From assembly GCA_030407315.1 (NCBI GenBank), contig JALQPE010001860.1, positions 62,001-126,000 of the forward strand: 64,000 nt of DNA, in the 5' to 3' direction. Under the pieces are notes generated by a model. It did not search any database. It had not been told where the DNA came from and saw nothing but the letters and a program-made list of their open reading frames with translations. Position 1 is the first letter of the stretch, and each line of letters opens with the position of its first letter. Position numbers and translations under genes: made by a program. Below are positions 45,501 to 54,695 of the stretch, one piece after another. This stretch comes from Asparagopsis taxiformis. Taxonomy: Eukaryota; Rhodophyta; Florideophyceae; Bonnemaisoniales; Bonnemaisoniaceae.

Positions 45501-48500
45501 GTAGGATACTACGTGATACTCAGAAACCTCCCATTGAACGAAACTTGGTGTCTCCCTTTGTTTCCGAAAGTGCAGAAAACGATGCCTGTTGGAAGAGTTG
45601 TTATGGTTCGGGTTCCCGAGCAGCAGACTCAGCAATAGACTTGGAGTACATTTCCTATTCACCGTCCCTTTTCGGTGAATATGGAGCAACAAACGGCCTT
45701 AAAGCCGATGATCGTCCTTCAACAGAACTCGAGCACTTAATGGCAGAGGTAGGTCCCCTCGGGGTTGCATTATATCAACAGAGGAGAAAGAATCGGAGGC
45801 TTGAAAATAATACAGAGTTCCACAGATCATATGATGCTATGGGCTCTTTATTTCGCTTCGGAGAGAAAGCTTGTCTCCGTGGTTTGACGCCAAAATGCCT
45901 TTCTCTCTTGAACGAACTAGAACGTGGATATGCCGCATCAACTGCAAAAGATCAATTCAGTGTAGTGATTTATGCTGGACGCCCTACTGTAGCTGCGGCT
46001 CTTAGAGAGGTGATCTCTGCTCTGCCAGTTTTCGAGGCAGTTACAACTCGAATTGTTATCGGGGGCGAAGGAGCTAAATCGTTCGAATCATACGACAAAG
46101 AGGATGATGGTGAACGAAAAAGATGGCAGGGATATGATACGGATGACGACTCTGTTGCCATTTTTCAGGCTGGCGAAGCGAATATTCTGATCGTGGCAAG
46201 ACCATCGTCTGAAGTTGGCAAATGGATTCGACCAATTCCGAACTGCCCTCTAATAATTCAATATGACGAATCTGAACCTGATACGATGGCTGAAATAGAA
46301 AACGGCCGGTGTCGTGTAATTGCATTTAGAAAGAGGAAAAAGAGGTTATCTCGTGGTTCGGGAAGAAGAGCCGAGAACGAGAACTTGGAAAATAATGCGG
46401 CACCTCCCGAAGAGCCTCGAGCTCCAAGCAATGGTGAGCTCCGCAATCCTGAACAGCCGCGTTATACCGATACAAAGGCTGTTTCTTCAGAGCTTCAAGT
46501 TAAAAAAAGCGAATCTGAAGGAGAAGGCTACCCCGTTATAACTCTGGAGGTTACATCAAATAGGCGACCCAAGCAAAAATCACGTATCTCAGATGATGAG
46601 CAGGATGTCGATAGCGTTTATTATTGCAAGCCACCTGCATATTTAATCGGCCCCAGCAAGACAGGATCTGACTCATGTTTCATGTATCGAATGTTCCTGT
46701 ATGGTTCAAATCCCCAAAGAAGCAGTTCAGGAAAGAATGACTCGGCCATTTTTATTGGCATTGAAGATTTCCTGTTGGTGCTTTCTCGTAAGATTGAGGA
46801 TGAAGACGAAGTAATGTCCTTCCAAGATATGTTCCCATCGCGAACGGCAATCTCAACTTTTCTCAAGCTGGAGTATCAGGGTTGTACATCTTTAAATGAA
46901 AAGCAGATACAGGAAGCTCGCCAATATAATGCAGCACTGTTTTCCTTGATTTTCCCGTCATTGACTCCAGAGCGATTTCTTTGGGAGGATGTGCCCTCGG
47001 CAGTGGAAGGGGATAGCACAAATATTGACATCGAGGCAGAACGCGCCACTGGTCACCAATTTCTTCGCAAATACTTACTCTTGCCAGCCAAGAAAAATGA
47101 ATCTTCCAATGAACATAGTGAGCAAAATCCGACAGATACTGAATCAAAACTCTTGGAACCCATTCACACGTACTTCTCCTCAAAACGAAGGATTCCTGAG
47201 GGGAGGCTACCGGGGCAGATATGTGAAATCGATTGGGAAGCAGTGCGTGCAGTTCTGGATTTCCAAGACCCAGACATTTTCATGAAGCAAGCGAGAACCA
47301 TTAGTCCAGTCGAGCCTAATCAGTTTCAAGAGCATGAGGCAAGCTTTGTGTTCTCTACTTATCCCGGTGAAAAGGCTATGGTTTGTGGGCAACTGAAACA
47401 CGATTACAGTCCACTATCCTCTCAACAGAGGTGTAAAAAATTTGAATTGACAGAAGATGGGATGTTTGTGCCGAACGACGAATTAGGCAATCTTACCGAG
47501 CTGTACGTAAAGGAAGAATTGCTGAATGTTAAGGCTTTCACAAGCAGTCGCAATGACCAAAGTGACGGTGCAGAAGAGAAGTCAGCACGAAGGAATTCAG
47601 CTGCGAAAGGAAAACAAGAAAAGGAGAATATTGAGAGGAGCAATGTGACTTCGAAGATTATTCCAGCAAGGTGGTGCAAAGAGAGCTCTTGTATCGTTTC
47701 CGACAAAAATGTAATCGGGTGGAAACGAAAGCGGGCTGCAATAAGCAAACCAAAAAAAGCGTCATTCGATCCGACGAGGAACATCCTCAAGCAGAGGAAG
47801 CACTGGGTTGGTAGAGTGACATATACGCTTGAACATAACTGGAACATGTACAATACGAAAGACCTGAAGTATCTCGACCAGCCTCTTCTTTTCGCAGCGT
47901 GTGCAAGGCATTGCGGAGTGCAAGAATTGATGGGGGTTGCAGATGGGAGCAGCCTGCAGGAAATTTGTGACAAGTTGGTTTCTAAATCGGAAGATACACG
48001 AATGTTGGCACCAGAGGTGTGCCGTAGATTCCCCATGTCTATTGGAGCCGTTTTTCTTCCTGCTGTCTTGTCTGGCGTTGAACGCCATTTATCCATATGT
48101 GAAATGCGCCAAGACCTGGATCCAACAGTTGAGATCCAGAGTGATACTAAAATGTTGATGCAAGCTGTAACTGCAGCACACGTCAACTCCTCAGCAAATT
48201 ACGAACGCTTGGAACTCCTTGGCGATTCAGTTTTGAAGTTGTCGTGTACTTTGAGACTGTTTACTTTTGGGCCACACGATAAGGAAGGAGAAATGCATCG
48301 AATTCGGGCATACAAAGTTTGCAACGCGAGATTGCATAGACTTGCACACAAGAAAGGCCTGCACAACTATATCCGATTTCGGCAGGAGTCATTGAATGAT
48401 TGGAAACCTCCTGGGACAGATACTCGAGGCAGAGAACAGAAAGTATCGCTGAAGGGACTGGCAGATGTAGCTGAAGCCATATGTGGAGCGTACTTCTTAT

Positions 48501-49804
48501 GCGGATCTAATTCAAAGGGCGTTGAAGCGTACAAATCGGACCCGCGTTCATGGACCTCTGACGAAGGAGTTGAGATGGATTCCGAGTCTAGTTCGTTAGA
48601 CTGCGAGACAAGTGTAGGGAAAAAGCGGCGAGTGAAAAAGCAAGGGAGCTCTGGAAAACGTAAACGAAGAGGTATAGTGCACAGTGGAGTGAAAAACAAT
48701 CCAATGTCAGTGGAAAACGTTTTGCGAGGCTATGCAGCTGGTTGCAAGTTTCTAGAGGATTTGAAAGTATTTGAGGAAGCGGAGCCAACACACAGAGAAG
48801 TACTGCTGTCGGCAATTCATGCGATGCACCCAGCAGGATCACCTGCGCCTACAGAGATATCATTGGATGCATTCCCGTACGATGCTCGTTTGTCGCATCC
48901 TGAAAAGTGTTGGGAGGAGCAATTTGGGGTTCTGGAAAACATCATTGGATATCAATTCAAGCGGAGACCTCTGCTAATATGTGCTCTCACACATGGTTCT
49001 TACGTGAAGGCGAATGGGAGCTGCACAGCTGAGGAGCAGACGTTTCAGAGGTTGGAGTTTCTTGGTGATGCTGCAGCAGACTTTTTTGTGGTGCGATACC
49101 TTTACGACAAATATCCCGGACTAGGACCCGGAGAGATCACCACGCTGAAAGGAAATGTGGTAAGCAATGAATCGTTTGCACGAGTGACAGTTAAGCATGG
49201 CATTCACAAGTTTTTGTTCCATAGCTCGACAGCTTATACCAGTGAGATCGCTTGCTTTGTAGAGAACGTTGAGGCTGAAAGCGGAGGCATCGGAACGAAG
49301 AAGGGAGAACTTGGAGAGTTGGCAGCTCCCAAGGTACTCGGGGATGTGTTTGAGGCGATTGTTGGTGCTGTTTTGGTGGATTCAGGCCTTCAAGAGGTGT
49401 GGAAAGTATGTACAAAGTTGCTGACAGAGTCGCTTGAGGAAAATGCGGACCCGATGCGCGATGAAATGCATCCGGCCACATTACTGCAAGACCTCGTGAT
49501 GCGCGTTTGGAAGATATCAAGTTCAGCGCCGCTCTACAAGTTTGAGAAAAAACCTGGAGAGCGAGGACAGTCACGGACGGAAGCTACAGTTGTGATTCTC
49601 GGAGAGAAGATTGCGAGTGGACGAGGGTCTACATCGAAACGAGCACGACTACAGGCCGCGATGGCTGCGTTACGGCTGCTACGAGACGCGGACAGCAATT
49701 CGCACGGAGCGCAACTACTGACAAGACTTCGAGCTGAGGGGGTGCGTAGAATGGTCGCAGCGCAACGAGGCGTGTGTGTCAACGATAGTCATGTTGGAAA
49801 ATAG
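42593..49804 (+). CDS. DCL: Dicer-like ribonuclease III with degenerate helicase
   Basis: A 2403-residue intronless protein. The first 780 or so residues are low-complexity, rich in Pro, Ser, Gln and Glu. About residues 790-1240 follow a Dicer helicase layout, but the Walker A site reads APPCADDIAIV and the DECH site VFDTADYVV, so ATPase activity is unlikely. A platform/PAZ-like region lies at about 1480-1660. RNase IIIa (about 1860-1975) has YERLELLGDS and LADVAEAICGA; RNase IIIb (about 2140-2270) has FQRLEFLGDA and LGDVFEAIVGA, so the catalytic acidic residues of both sites are present. A dsRNA-binding-like segment closes the protein (about 2290-2370). Role: cuts double-stranded RNA to small RNAs. 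Only 17 bp separate its stop from that of the next gene. Confidence 0.94.
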   Translation: MDSQSVPQDRDLVFTSATHDREDLSDHTVSEPDLILDALTSKNPASPSAQPTIQSPPTRPADEQPSNQLQFQLVSSISCNFPPRLPPASESSPKPVKSLDTTICKPIRDQSLPKPKPPSDDQLHETPANSVLPTSKSTQDESPKVMSPKPVHTALPPSNEALAEASPIPVRPNAQSLPIEPGEEADPNHAGDISTSPKDVLQDPPQSDVPPKTPQQSPRRPEVIDDEDIQFFAADIDNRRDDNQGGSAADDQDVIKLTDSPESLQTNVRQPTPVSSSQLTTQPQSSDSAERKEASKQSRSLSTEQHSERDSELLQPKMQSERKPSPERKQSPNPAPQTNTEADDTLEKSEFQVLGSPGQNEALQNISDAHSDKPPAPNVHDSNKSDRQLVVRTDNSSRVENDTAQQLIQTSAKQETVSESFIAAGDEGNKTLDNPSDSKLLQSSGSAVEMKDSELLKTSTQREAGGQIKAEGECEQNQNSLETQGAFDDLENSRKQSGVLIAISTDKVGGRVEDTTPETPEGKQQIEATMEGNNASNVSKEDMPLDGTPPVSPVKPLPPRRTAEVRNVDELDLRQRKQIQEQLDEAIVVKRAPSLKRMNEEKYISDENSGQGNRESPISPRRDFSPQPLPDRPDSPIGGHSSHGKHDPANHVPEDEGYMSGSPQSPVFNPEYTVDEALPPIPPSYQDGPPSPELSPANISPAIASPEPEKPHLYGSDIPEAVEPAPDRVGHRDRDDPASYAIKTFEEADQSSYLDHEGEELVPANADSPQVGAPAVDIADLSPILKHSLARLPLQNIVVSVPHFILYAPPCADDIAIVRAMEDMLEAEKLRRSKDTFALSKPPKSILIITKDPQRAYAWSDLLNDCSSLSHTTHGIHDGQPGNAKVERYRRNDSAALDGIFGVKNVIITLSHTALREASRRYLHLRKICLLVFDTADYVVSRAHPSSVLMRDYYLALPPLHRPRVLAISSRILRDTQKPPIERNLVSPFVSESAENDACWKSCYGSGSRAADSAIDLEYISYSPSLFGEYGATNGLKADDRPSTELEHLMAEVGPLGVALYQQRRKNRRLENNTEFHRSYDAMGSLFRFGEKACLRGLTPKCLSLLNELERGYAASTAKDQFSVVIYAGRPTVAAALREVISALPVFEAVTTRIVIGGEGAKSFESYDKEDDGERKRWQGYDTDDDSVAIFQAGEANILIVARPSSEVGKWIRPIPNCPLIIQYDESEPDTMAEIENGRCRVIAFRKRKKRLSRGSGRRAENENLENNAAPPEEPRAPSNGELRNPEQPRYTDTKAVSSELQVKKSESEGEGYPVITLEVTSNRRPKQKSRISDDEQDVDSVYYCKPPAYLIGPSKTGSDSCFMYRMFLYGSNPQRSSSGKNDSAIFIGIEDFLLVLSRKIEDEDEVMSFQDMFPSRTAISTFLKLEYQGCTSLNEKQIQEARQYNAALFSLIFPSLTPERFLWEDVPSAVEGDSTNIDIEAERATGHQFLRKYLLLPAKKNESSNEHSEQNPTDTESKLLEPIHTYFSSKRRIPEGRLPGQICEIDWEAVRAVLDFQDPDIFMKQARTISPVEPNQFQEHEASFVFSTYPGEKAMVCGQLKHDYSPLSSQQRCKKFELTEDGMFVPNDELGNLTELYVKEELLNVKAFTSSRNDQSDGAEEKSARRNSAAKGKQEKENIERSNVTSKIIPARWCKESSCIVSDKNVIGWKRKRAAISKPKKASFDPTRNILKQRKHWVGRVTYTLEHNWNMYNTKDLKYLDQPLLFAACARHCGVQELMGVADGSSLQEICDKLVSKSEDTRMLAPEVCRRFPMSIGAVFLPAVLSGVERHLSICEMRQDLDPTVEIQSDTKMLMQAVTAAHVNSSANYERLELLGDSVLKLSCTLRLFTFGPHDKEGEMHRIRAYKVCNARLHRLAHKKGLHNYIRFRQESLNDWKPPGTDTRGREQKVSLKGLADVAEAICGAYFLCGSNSKGVEAYKSDPRSWTSDEGVEMDSESSSLDCETSVGKKRRVKKQGSSGKRKRRGIVHSGVKNNPMSVENVLRGYAAGCKFLEDLKVFEEAEPTHREVLLSAIHAMHPAGSPAPTEISLDAFPYDARLSHPEKCWEEQFGVLENIIGYQFKRRPLLICALTHGSYVKANGSCTAEEQTFQRLEFLGDAAADFFVVRYLYDKYPGLGPGEITTLKGNVVSNESFARVTVKHGIHKFLFHSSTAYTSEIACFVENVEAESGGIGTKKGELGELAAPKVLGDVFEAIVGAVLVDSGLQEVWKVCTKLLTESLEENADPMRDEMHPATLLQDLVMRVWKISSSAPLYKFEKKPGERGQSRTEATVVILGEKIASGRGSTSKRARLQAAMAALRLLRDADSNSHGAQLLTRLRAEGVRRMVAAQRGVCVNDSHVGK

Positions 49805-49821
49805 GTTGGTATTTTATACTT

Positions 49822-50286
49822 CTACAACTGGTCCGGATTGGTAAGAGGTAACAATGGCAGAGCGAGTAATGCCACAACGATAAAGATGGCTGCAATGCCA
49901 ATCAAGGTCACCTTACTGATTTGCGGATTGGTGTCGGTCTCCTCTTGTGGTTCAACAGCCCACACGTTACTCTTTCCATCCACATCACGATATATTCCGA
50001 GCATACTTCTGGTCGATTCGGTCGTGTCAGCTGCTGATTCCTCGCGCAGCGTTTTGAGCAATTCCGACGCAGAGGTCGTGCTCGGCTGCTCGTCGCCCGA
50101 GGTCACGGGCGTCACAGCGGGGCTGTCGACAGGGGCGTCGTCACCGGACGGCTCGGTTTGCATTGTGACGCGACATGATTTGCGCTGAGATTGATAGAAG
50201 ACACGTTTGGAGCAGAGAGATTTGGTGCGGACAGACTGCAAAAAGGGGGTGGTGGAGGTGACGGCGAAGGCGGCCATTGTGCTCAT
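49822..50286 (-). CDS. Hypothetical plastid membrane protein, one span
   Basis: A 154-residue protein. The N-terminus (about 40 residues; Ser, Thr, Arg, Lys-rich, no acids) looks like a plastid transit peptide. A Ser/Thr/Pro/Glu-rich linker, the segment MLGIYRDVDGKSNVWAVEP, and one membrane span (TLIGIAAIFIVVALLALPLLPL) near the C-terminus follow. The middle segment followed by a single span looks like a small thylakoid or envelope protein; I could not assign a family. The gene converges with Dicer at a distance of 17 bp. Confidence 0.75.
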   Translation of the reverse strand: MSTMAAFAVTSTTPFLQSVRTKSLCSKRVFYQSQRKSCRVTMQTEPSGDDAPVDSPAVTPVTSGDEQPSTTSASELLKTLREESAADTTESTRSMLGIYRDVDGKSNVWAVEPQEETDTNPQISKVTLIGIAAIFIVVALLALPLLPLTNPDQL

Positions 50287-50854
50287 TGTTACGAGACGGT
50301 TGAATGGGTGGCGTGTCTACAGAATTAAAGCGGTGATTGTTTGGGCAATGGATCAGATTTGTCGTTTTTACATGCCCTCAAGTTGAGCCGCAATGGCGTG
50401 CCATGGGCGCACACATGAAGATGCGCGACACGCAATAATGTGCGGTGGTTAGTTAGACTCGCTTCACGGCGCACCATTTCAGATGCCGGTGCACTGCTGG
50501 TTTGTGGCCATACGTTGTATGTGTAATTGGAATTACGATGCTCTTGTTGTAATTGTCTGCCAATCAACTTTTGCAAATGTTGCATGACAACAATTGCGGT
50601 GATGTCCAAGTTGTTGGCATGTTGGCACCATGTGTCGAACAATGATTGGTGTGATGTACATTGTTTTTCTAGCACTTTCCAACATCTCGATGTCTGGAAC
50701 CATTTAAACGGAGCAGTCCCTTATCTCGACTTGCTCAATGTTTACCCTCCTATCCACCACCCACACCACACACCAAACACCAAACACCCATCTACTCATT
50801 CATCCCACTTTGTGATTATAAAGCGTGTTGTTCACACACTCAAGACAAATTGAC
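50287..50854. promoter_or_regulatory. Divergent intergenic region
   Basis: About 568 bp between the plastid-protein and Bax inhibitor starts. It includes a run of CCACCCACACCACACACCAAACACCAAACACC near 50757 and a TTATAAAG element about 32 bp before the Bax inhibitor ATG. No gene seen. Confidence 0.4.
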
Positions 50855-51604
50855 ATGTCGTCGTCGTATTCATACGCCTACAGGCAGTCGTCGCCCCCGT
50901 CGCCAATGGACGCATTGTTTTCACTCACGCCGCTGGACGCGGTCGTTCAGAAACACCTGCGCAAAGTATATTCGTCGTTATCACGTTCACTAATCGTAGC
51001 TGCACTAGGCGTCTACGCGCAAACAGCGGTCGGGATAAATATTGGTGCCTTTCTATGCGGTGTTATAACGATCGGTCTGGCGATGTACTTTCTATCCATG
51101 GCCGAACATGATGCGCGTCGTCCGTACGCATTCTATGCATTTGCGTTCGCGGAAGGATGGTCGAGCGGGCCGTTGATATCACTGGTTGCATCCATCGATC
51201 ATAATATTCCGCTATTTGCATTCATCGGCACGGCAACGATATTCTTTTGCTTCTCGGTCGCGGCCATGCTGGCCAAGCGGAGGTCGTACCTGTTCCTCGG
51301 AGGGCTGCTGTCGTCAGCACTGACAGGGCTGTTTTGGATTGGACTGTTCAATACATTCTCGAGGAGCGTGTCGGTGATGTCAGTGCAGCTGTATGGCGGT
51401 CTGTTGGCGTTCTGCGGTTTTGTGCTGTACGACAGTCAGTTGATTATTGAAAAAGCTCATGCGGGGGAGCGTGACTATTTGAAGCATGCGTTTGAACTGT
51501 TGATGGACTTTGTGGCGGTGTTCCGTCACATCATTGTGATTATGGCGAAAAATTCGCAGCAGAGGCAGCGCAAGGAGGAGGAGAAACGTCGCCGATCCAA
51601 CTAG
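50855..51604 (+). CDS. BI-1: Bax inhibitor-1 family membrane protein
   Basis: A 249-residue protein with about seven hydrophobic spans. Family features: LRKVYSSLSRSLIVAALGVY at the first span, AFAEGWSSGPLISL, and the C-terminal GFVLYDSQLIIEKAHAGERDYLKHAFELLMDFVAVFRHII, followed by a very basic tail. The YDSQLI..KAH..ERD..KH..ELF-type signature marks BI-1 rather than Lifeguard/GAAP relatives. Role: ER membrane protein that restrains stress-induced cell death and affects ER calcium. The ATG at 50855 starts the protein; the frame upstream begins with GTG. Confidence 0.93.
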   Translation: MSSSYSYAYRQSSPPSPMDALFSLTPLDAVVQKHLRKVYSSLSRSLIVAALGVYAQTAVGINIGAFLCGVITIGLAMYFLSMAEHDARRPYAFYAFAFAEGWSSGPLISLVASIDHNIPLFAFIGTATIFFCFSVAAMLAKRRSYLFLGGLLSSALTGLFWIGLFNTFSRSVSVMSVQLYGGLLAFCGFVLYDSQLIIEKAHAGERDYLKHAFELLMDFVAVFRHIIVIMAKNSQQRQRKEEEKRRRSN

Positions 51605-52248
51605 ATGTGTTTGATTTATATATGTAAAAGAAATTGCGGTTTGTCATTGAGTGCGTGCGCGAGCGTATGGACACGTTGGTGCGTCTTTCCCGATCGCATA
51701 GAAGCGAGTGTGTTTGTGTGTAAGTCGTGAGTTTGGACCCATAGTCTCTCTGGGATGCAAGAGAGGCGCACAAACTGCCATGACGTAGAAAAGGTCTACC
51801 TGTATGGGCAATGTGTGCCTATGAGGGAGAAATGGTTACTTGTTATCGTGGGTGAGAGATTGCAACGGCACATGCACTTGCATTGGCATGCAATGGGGAG
51901 AAGCAGCACAGCGCTCCTGTATGACAAATGATAACGACTTGTACATTGTGATGGGCATTGATCTTCATACATACCTCTGCTACTTGTACGTGTATTGTGC
52001 TGCGTTCAACTAACGTTATATGGACACCGCGATATGACACCACAAACAGGCGAAGCATACCTCCCAGCTCCATCAAAATATCTAACAGAACCGCTGAAGG
52101 TTATCTATGCCCTCCCCTTCAGGGCATATTCCACCCGTCCTCAGAGATGTTTATAATCGGCACAGCTCGCGCGAGGCTGATGCGAGCTCAGGCAATCCAT
52201 TACATATGGCCCGCACCATGTCAGCCACAAATGGCCTTTCTCACTAAG

Positions 52249-52280
52249 CGAAGCGATTCGATTCGATTCGATTCGCTTCG
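52249..52280. repeat. (ATTCG)n tandem repeat inside an inverted repeat
   Basis: CGAAGCGA at the left and TCGCTTCG at the right are exact reverse complements, flanking about four ATTCG units. Confidence 0.8.
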
Positions 52281-52877
52281 ATGGTCATTTTCTGTTCACG
52301 CGAGTCACGCCAAATGCGGCAGACAGAGCGCGAATCGGTAACGCCAATGACGTTGCAATGCCACGTTACAAGGCGCGCGCCTCATCCCTGCATTTGAAAC
52401 CGCGACGTACGGCACCTCTCGCACGCCAGGGGGACGCAGCATCCATCGGCGCCATTCCATTGCGCTTTTCCACCCGCCCATGCGTCGTGGCCACAGAAAA
52501 CACCCAAAATTGGTCGCCCACCCGTCGCGATGAGAAACATCCACACATGCAACAATCCGGACAGCTGACATCTTGTTCCATACACAATTGCAGACGTATG
52601 ACCTGATATGATGCGCGCGCAAACAAGCTCCCGATGCCACTGCGCGCCTCGACCACCCGCCTCTTTAATCTCTCCGTCAATGCCCGCCCGCGCCGTTTGA
52701 CACCCGCTCCATCGTCCTTTCTACGCTTTCTACCGCCTCTTCTGTCGTCCGGATGTCGACCGTCACGTAACACACACGCTGTCATTTCAAAAAATATCCA
52801 TCGCTAATCACCCGGTCAAGCTTGATTCAGACCATGTATTTCGCCATGTCCGACCCCGCCTTTCACTGTCCACTGCC

Positions 52878-52884
52878 TATAAAA
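52878..52884 (+). promoter_or_regulatory. TATA box of ferric reductase-like gene
   Basis: Perfect TATAAAA 63-69 bp upstream of the ATG at 52947. Confidence 0.55.
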
Positions 52885-52946
52885 CCGCCCTCGCCGGCGC
52901 GCAGGACCTCAACAGCCCCCGTTATCCAGTGCTCAGCTCCACCACC

Positions 52947-54695
52947 ATGAATACTTCTCTCAGTGCCTCTGATAGTCATCAAGACTCGCTGCAGCTGCAA
53001 CGGTCGATGACCAAGCCCCGTCGCCCTTTCATCAACTATGAGGCCCTCGTCTGGACTGTGTACTCGATCATCATCGTCCTCTCCGTTGTCGATCGTTTCG
53101 CTTGGAATGTGTGGCCACGCCAGACGCATCGCATCGGTGCTGGTTTCGCCGGCAGCGATAAAATTGATGGGCTTAAGGAAGGCCCGTGGTCTGTCACTTT
53201 GTATGATATTATCGCTCGTGTTAGCGGTCGATTCTCCATCTTTTCACTCAATCTGCTCTTCTATACCATGATGCACACCGCTGAAAGTGCCCTCGCAGAA
53301 TCCTGGGTTGCACGCAATGTCGTCGATTTCTCCAATGTCGTCGAAGCTAATATTCGTTTGCACAAATGGAACGGCATCACACTCGCCGTCATGACCGTCG
53401 TACATGTGTGGAGTATTCTCTTCCCGCCGATTTTCCATGGATGGAGAGCAACTGTTGCTGCCGGTACCTTTGAGTGGATCCTGTCTGAGAGAAAACCGCC
53501 CGGCTTCAAGGACATCGATCTCGCTAATGAAACTGTTGGTTTGCAAGTTGATGATGTGTTCCGTATAGTTGAAATGACTATTCTTCTCGTCATTCTACTG
53601 CCGCTCAGTGTAAGATGGCTCTCGACAAGATGGCATGCCGGTGTTCAGCTGCACAGATTCATCAGTGTCATCTACTTTATCGATATTGTTCGCCGCCATA
53701 CGCATCCGCACTCTTGGATCCTCAACACACCATTCTTTGTGTTCAGTGTCGCTGATCTTATGGTTGGATGGTATTGGAGAAGACTCAAGAACCCTGACAT
53801 GTATCGAATCCGTCTCAGTGACGACTACATCCTGTTGTTCTGGAATCAAATGAACAAGAGTGACACAGTTGGGCCAAAGTTTTTCCTACGTTTGAATGAT
53901 TCATCTCTTCTGGAACGTGCTCATGTGTTCACTGGATTTCAAAATCGACGTAATCTAGATCTTGCCGATGGAAACTCTTGGACGTCATGTCTACTCATTC
54001 GTGTTTACCATAGTAAGCGTCGCCCGAGGCTGGGACGAAAAGACAAAATTTCGCACACGCATCGTGTTGCTGAAGCCACAGATTTGGACGTATCTGCATG
54101 GGGCCCGTACTACGGCAGCATGTCAGTGATGGTGAAAAGGAGTATGGAGGACGCGCAGCCCTTAGCATTGGTTGCGGGTGGATCAGCTGCAGGATATTTG
54201 ATCGACGCTGTGCAGCAGCATCGTGGATTTGAAAGCACCAATTTGACGATTTTGTACACGTCCCGAGATGCAGCTCTGTTTGAATGGGTCGTGAAAGTGA
54301 TGACGGACATGTTGAAAACATTGCGTCTGGAGAATCTTCACATTGTCATTGCATTGACTGACGGCGGAAAAGCAGATGACGCGTACACCACCGAGTTGAT
54401 TGCTGAGAAACAAAAGGAGATTGACGGAGAACTGTCTTGTAGTTCGAGTGATAAGGGTAGAGCAACAATGCGAGTGCAGTATGGCCGCATCAAATTTGCA
54501 GATGATGTTCCCAAAGAGAGCGTTGTCTACTTCCAGGGATCAGGCGGTCTGCAAAAGGCTGTTGAAAAACAGTGCAAGGCTAAGAATTGCAGGTTTGTTG
54601 CTGGCGAAGCATTCGATCAGGATCAAACCAAACGACGAAATATTCTTCAGGCGATCCGAATGAATTGTTTGCATCGTGATGATAGAATTGTGTAA
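52947..54695 (+). CDS. Ferric reductase/NADPH oxidase-like membrane flavohaemoprotein, atypical
   Basis: A 582-residue protein. The N-terminal half has several membrane spans of ferric-reductase type. LHKWNGITLAVMTVVHVW carries two His 14 residues apart, the haem spacing seen in NOX and FRE proteins. The second pair should lie in QLHRFISVIYF..RRHTHPH, but its spacing is not canonical. The soluble half has AWGPYYGSM (like the FAD GPYG motif), VAGGSAAGYLIDAV (like the NADPH-binding GxGxxxxP loop, with the Pro lost) and VYFQGSGGLQKAVEK near the C-terminus. The HPFT flavin motif is not found. No EF hands. It may reduce iron or oxygen; the diverged flavin site makes activity uncertain. Confidence 0.72.
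   Translation: MNTSLSASDSHQDSLQLQRSMTKPRRPFINYEALVWTVYSIIIVLSVVDRFAWNVWPRQTHRIGAGFAGSDKIDGLKEGPWSVTLYDIIARVSGRFSIFSLNLLFYTMMHTAESALAESWVARNVVDFSNVVEANIRLHKWNGITLAVMTVVHVWSILFPPIFHGWRATVAAGTFEWILSERKPPGFKDIDLANETVGLQVDDVFRIVEMTILLVILLPLSVRWLSTRWHAGVQLHRFISVIYFIDIVRRHTHPHSWILNTPFFVFSVADLMVGWYWRRLKNPDMYRIRLSDDYILLFWNQMNKSDTVGPKFFLRLNDSSLLERAHVFTGFQNRRNLDLADGNSWTSCLLIRVYHSKRRPRLGRKDKISHTHRVAEATDLDVSAWGPYYGSMSVMVKRSMEDAQPLALVAGGSAAGYLIDAVQQHRGFESTNLTILYTSRDAALFEWVVKVMTDMLKTLRLENLHIVIALTDGGKADDAYTTELIAEKQKEIDGELSCSSSDKGRATMRVQYGRIKFADDVPKESVVYFQGSGGLQKAVEKQCKAKNCRFVAGEAFDQDQTKRRNILQAIRMNCLHRDDRIV

Larger units (their letters stand above)
51605..52946. other. Intergenic, hairpin-rich, no gene seen
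   Basis: About 1.34 kb. Between 52090 and 52290 there are three perfect short hairpins (8-bp stem 52106-52113/52121-52128; 7-bp stem 52164-52170/52182-52188; 8-bp stem 52249-52256/52273-52280), the last around tandem ATTCG units. A TATA box at 52878-52884 serves the downstream gene. Open frames here are short and featureless. Confidence 0.5.
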
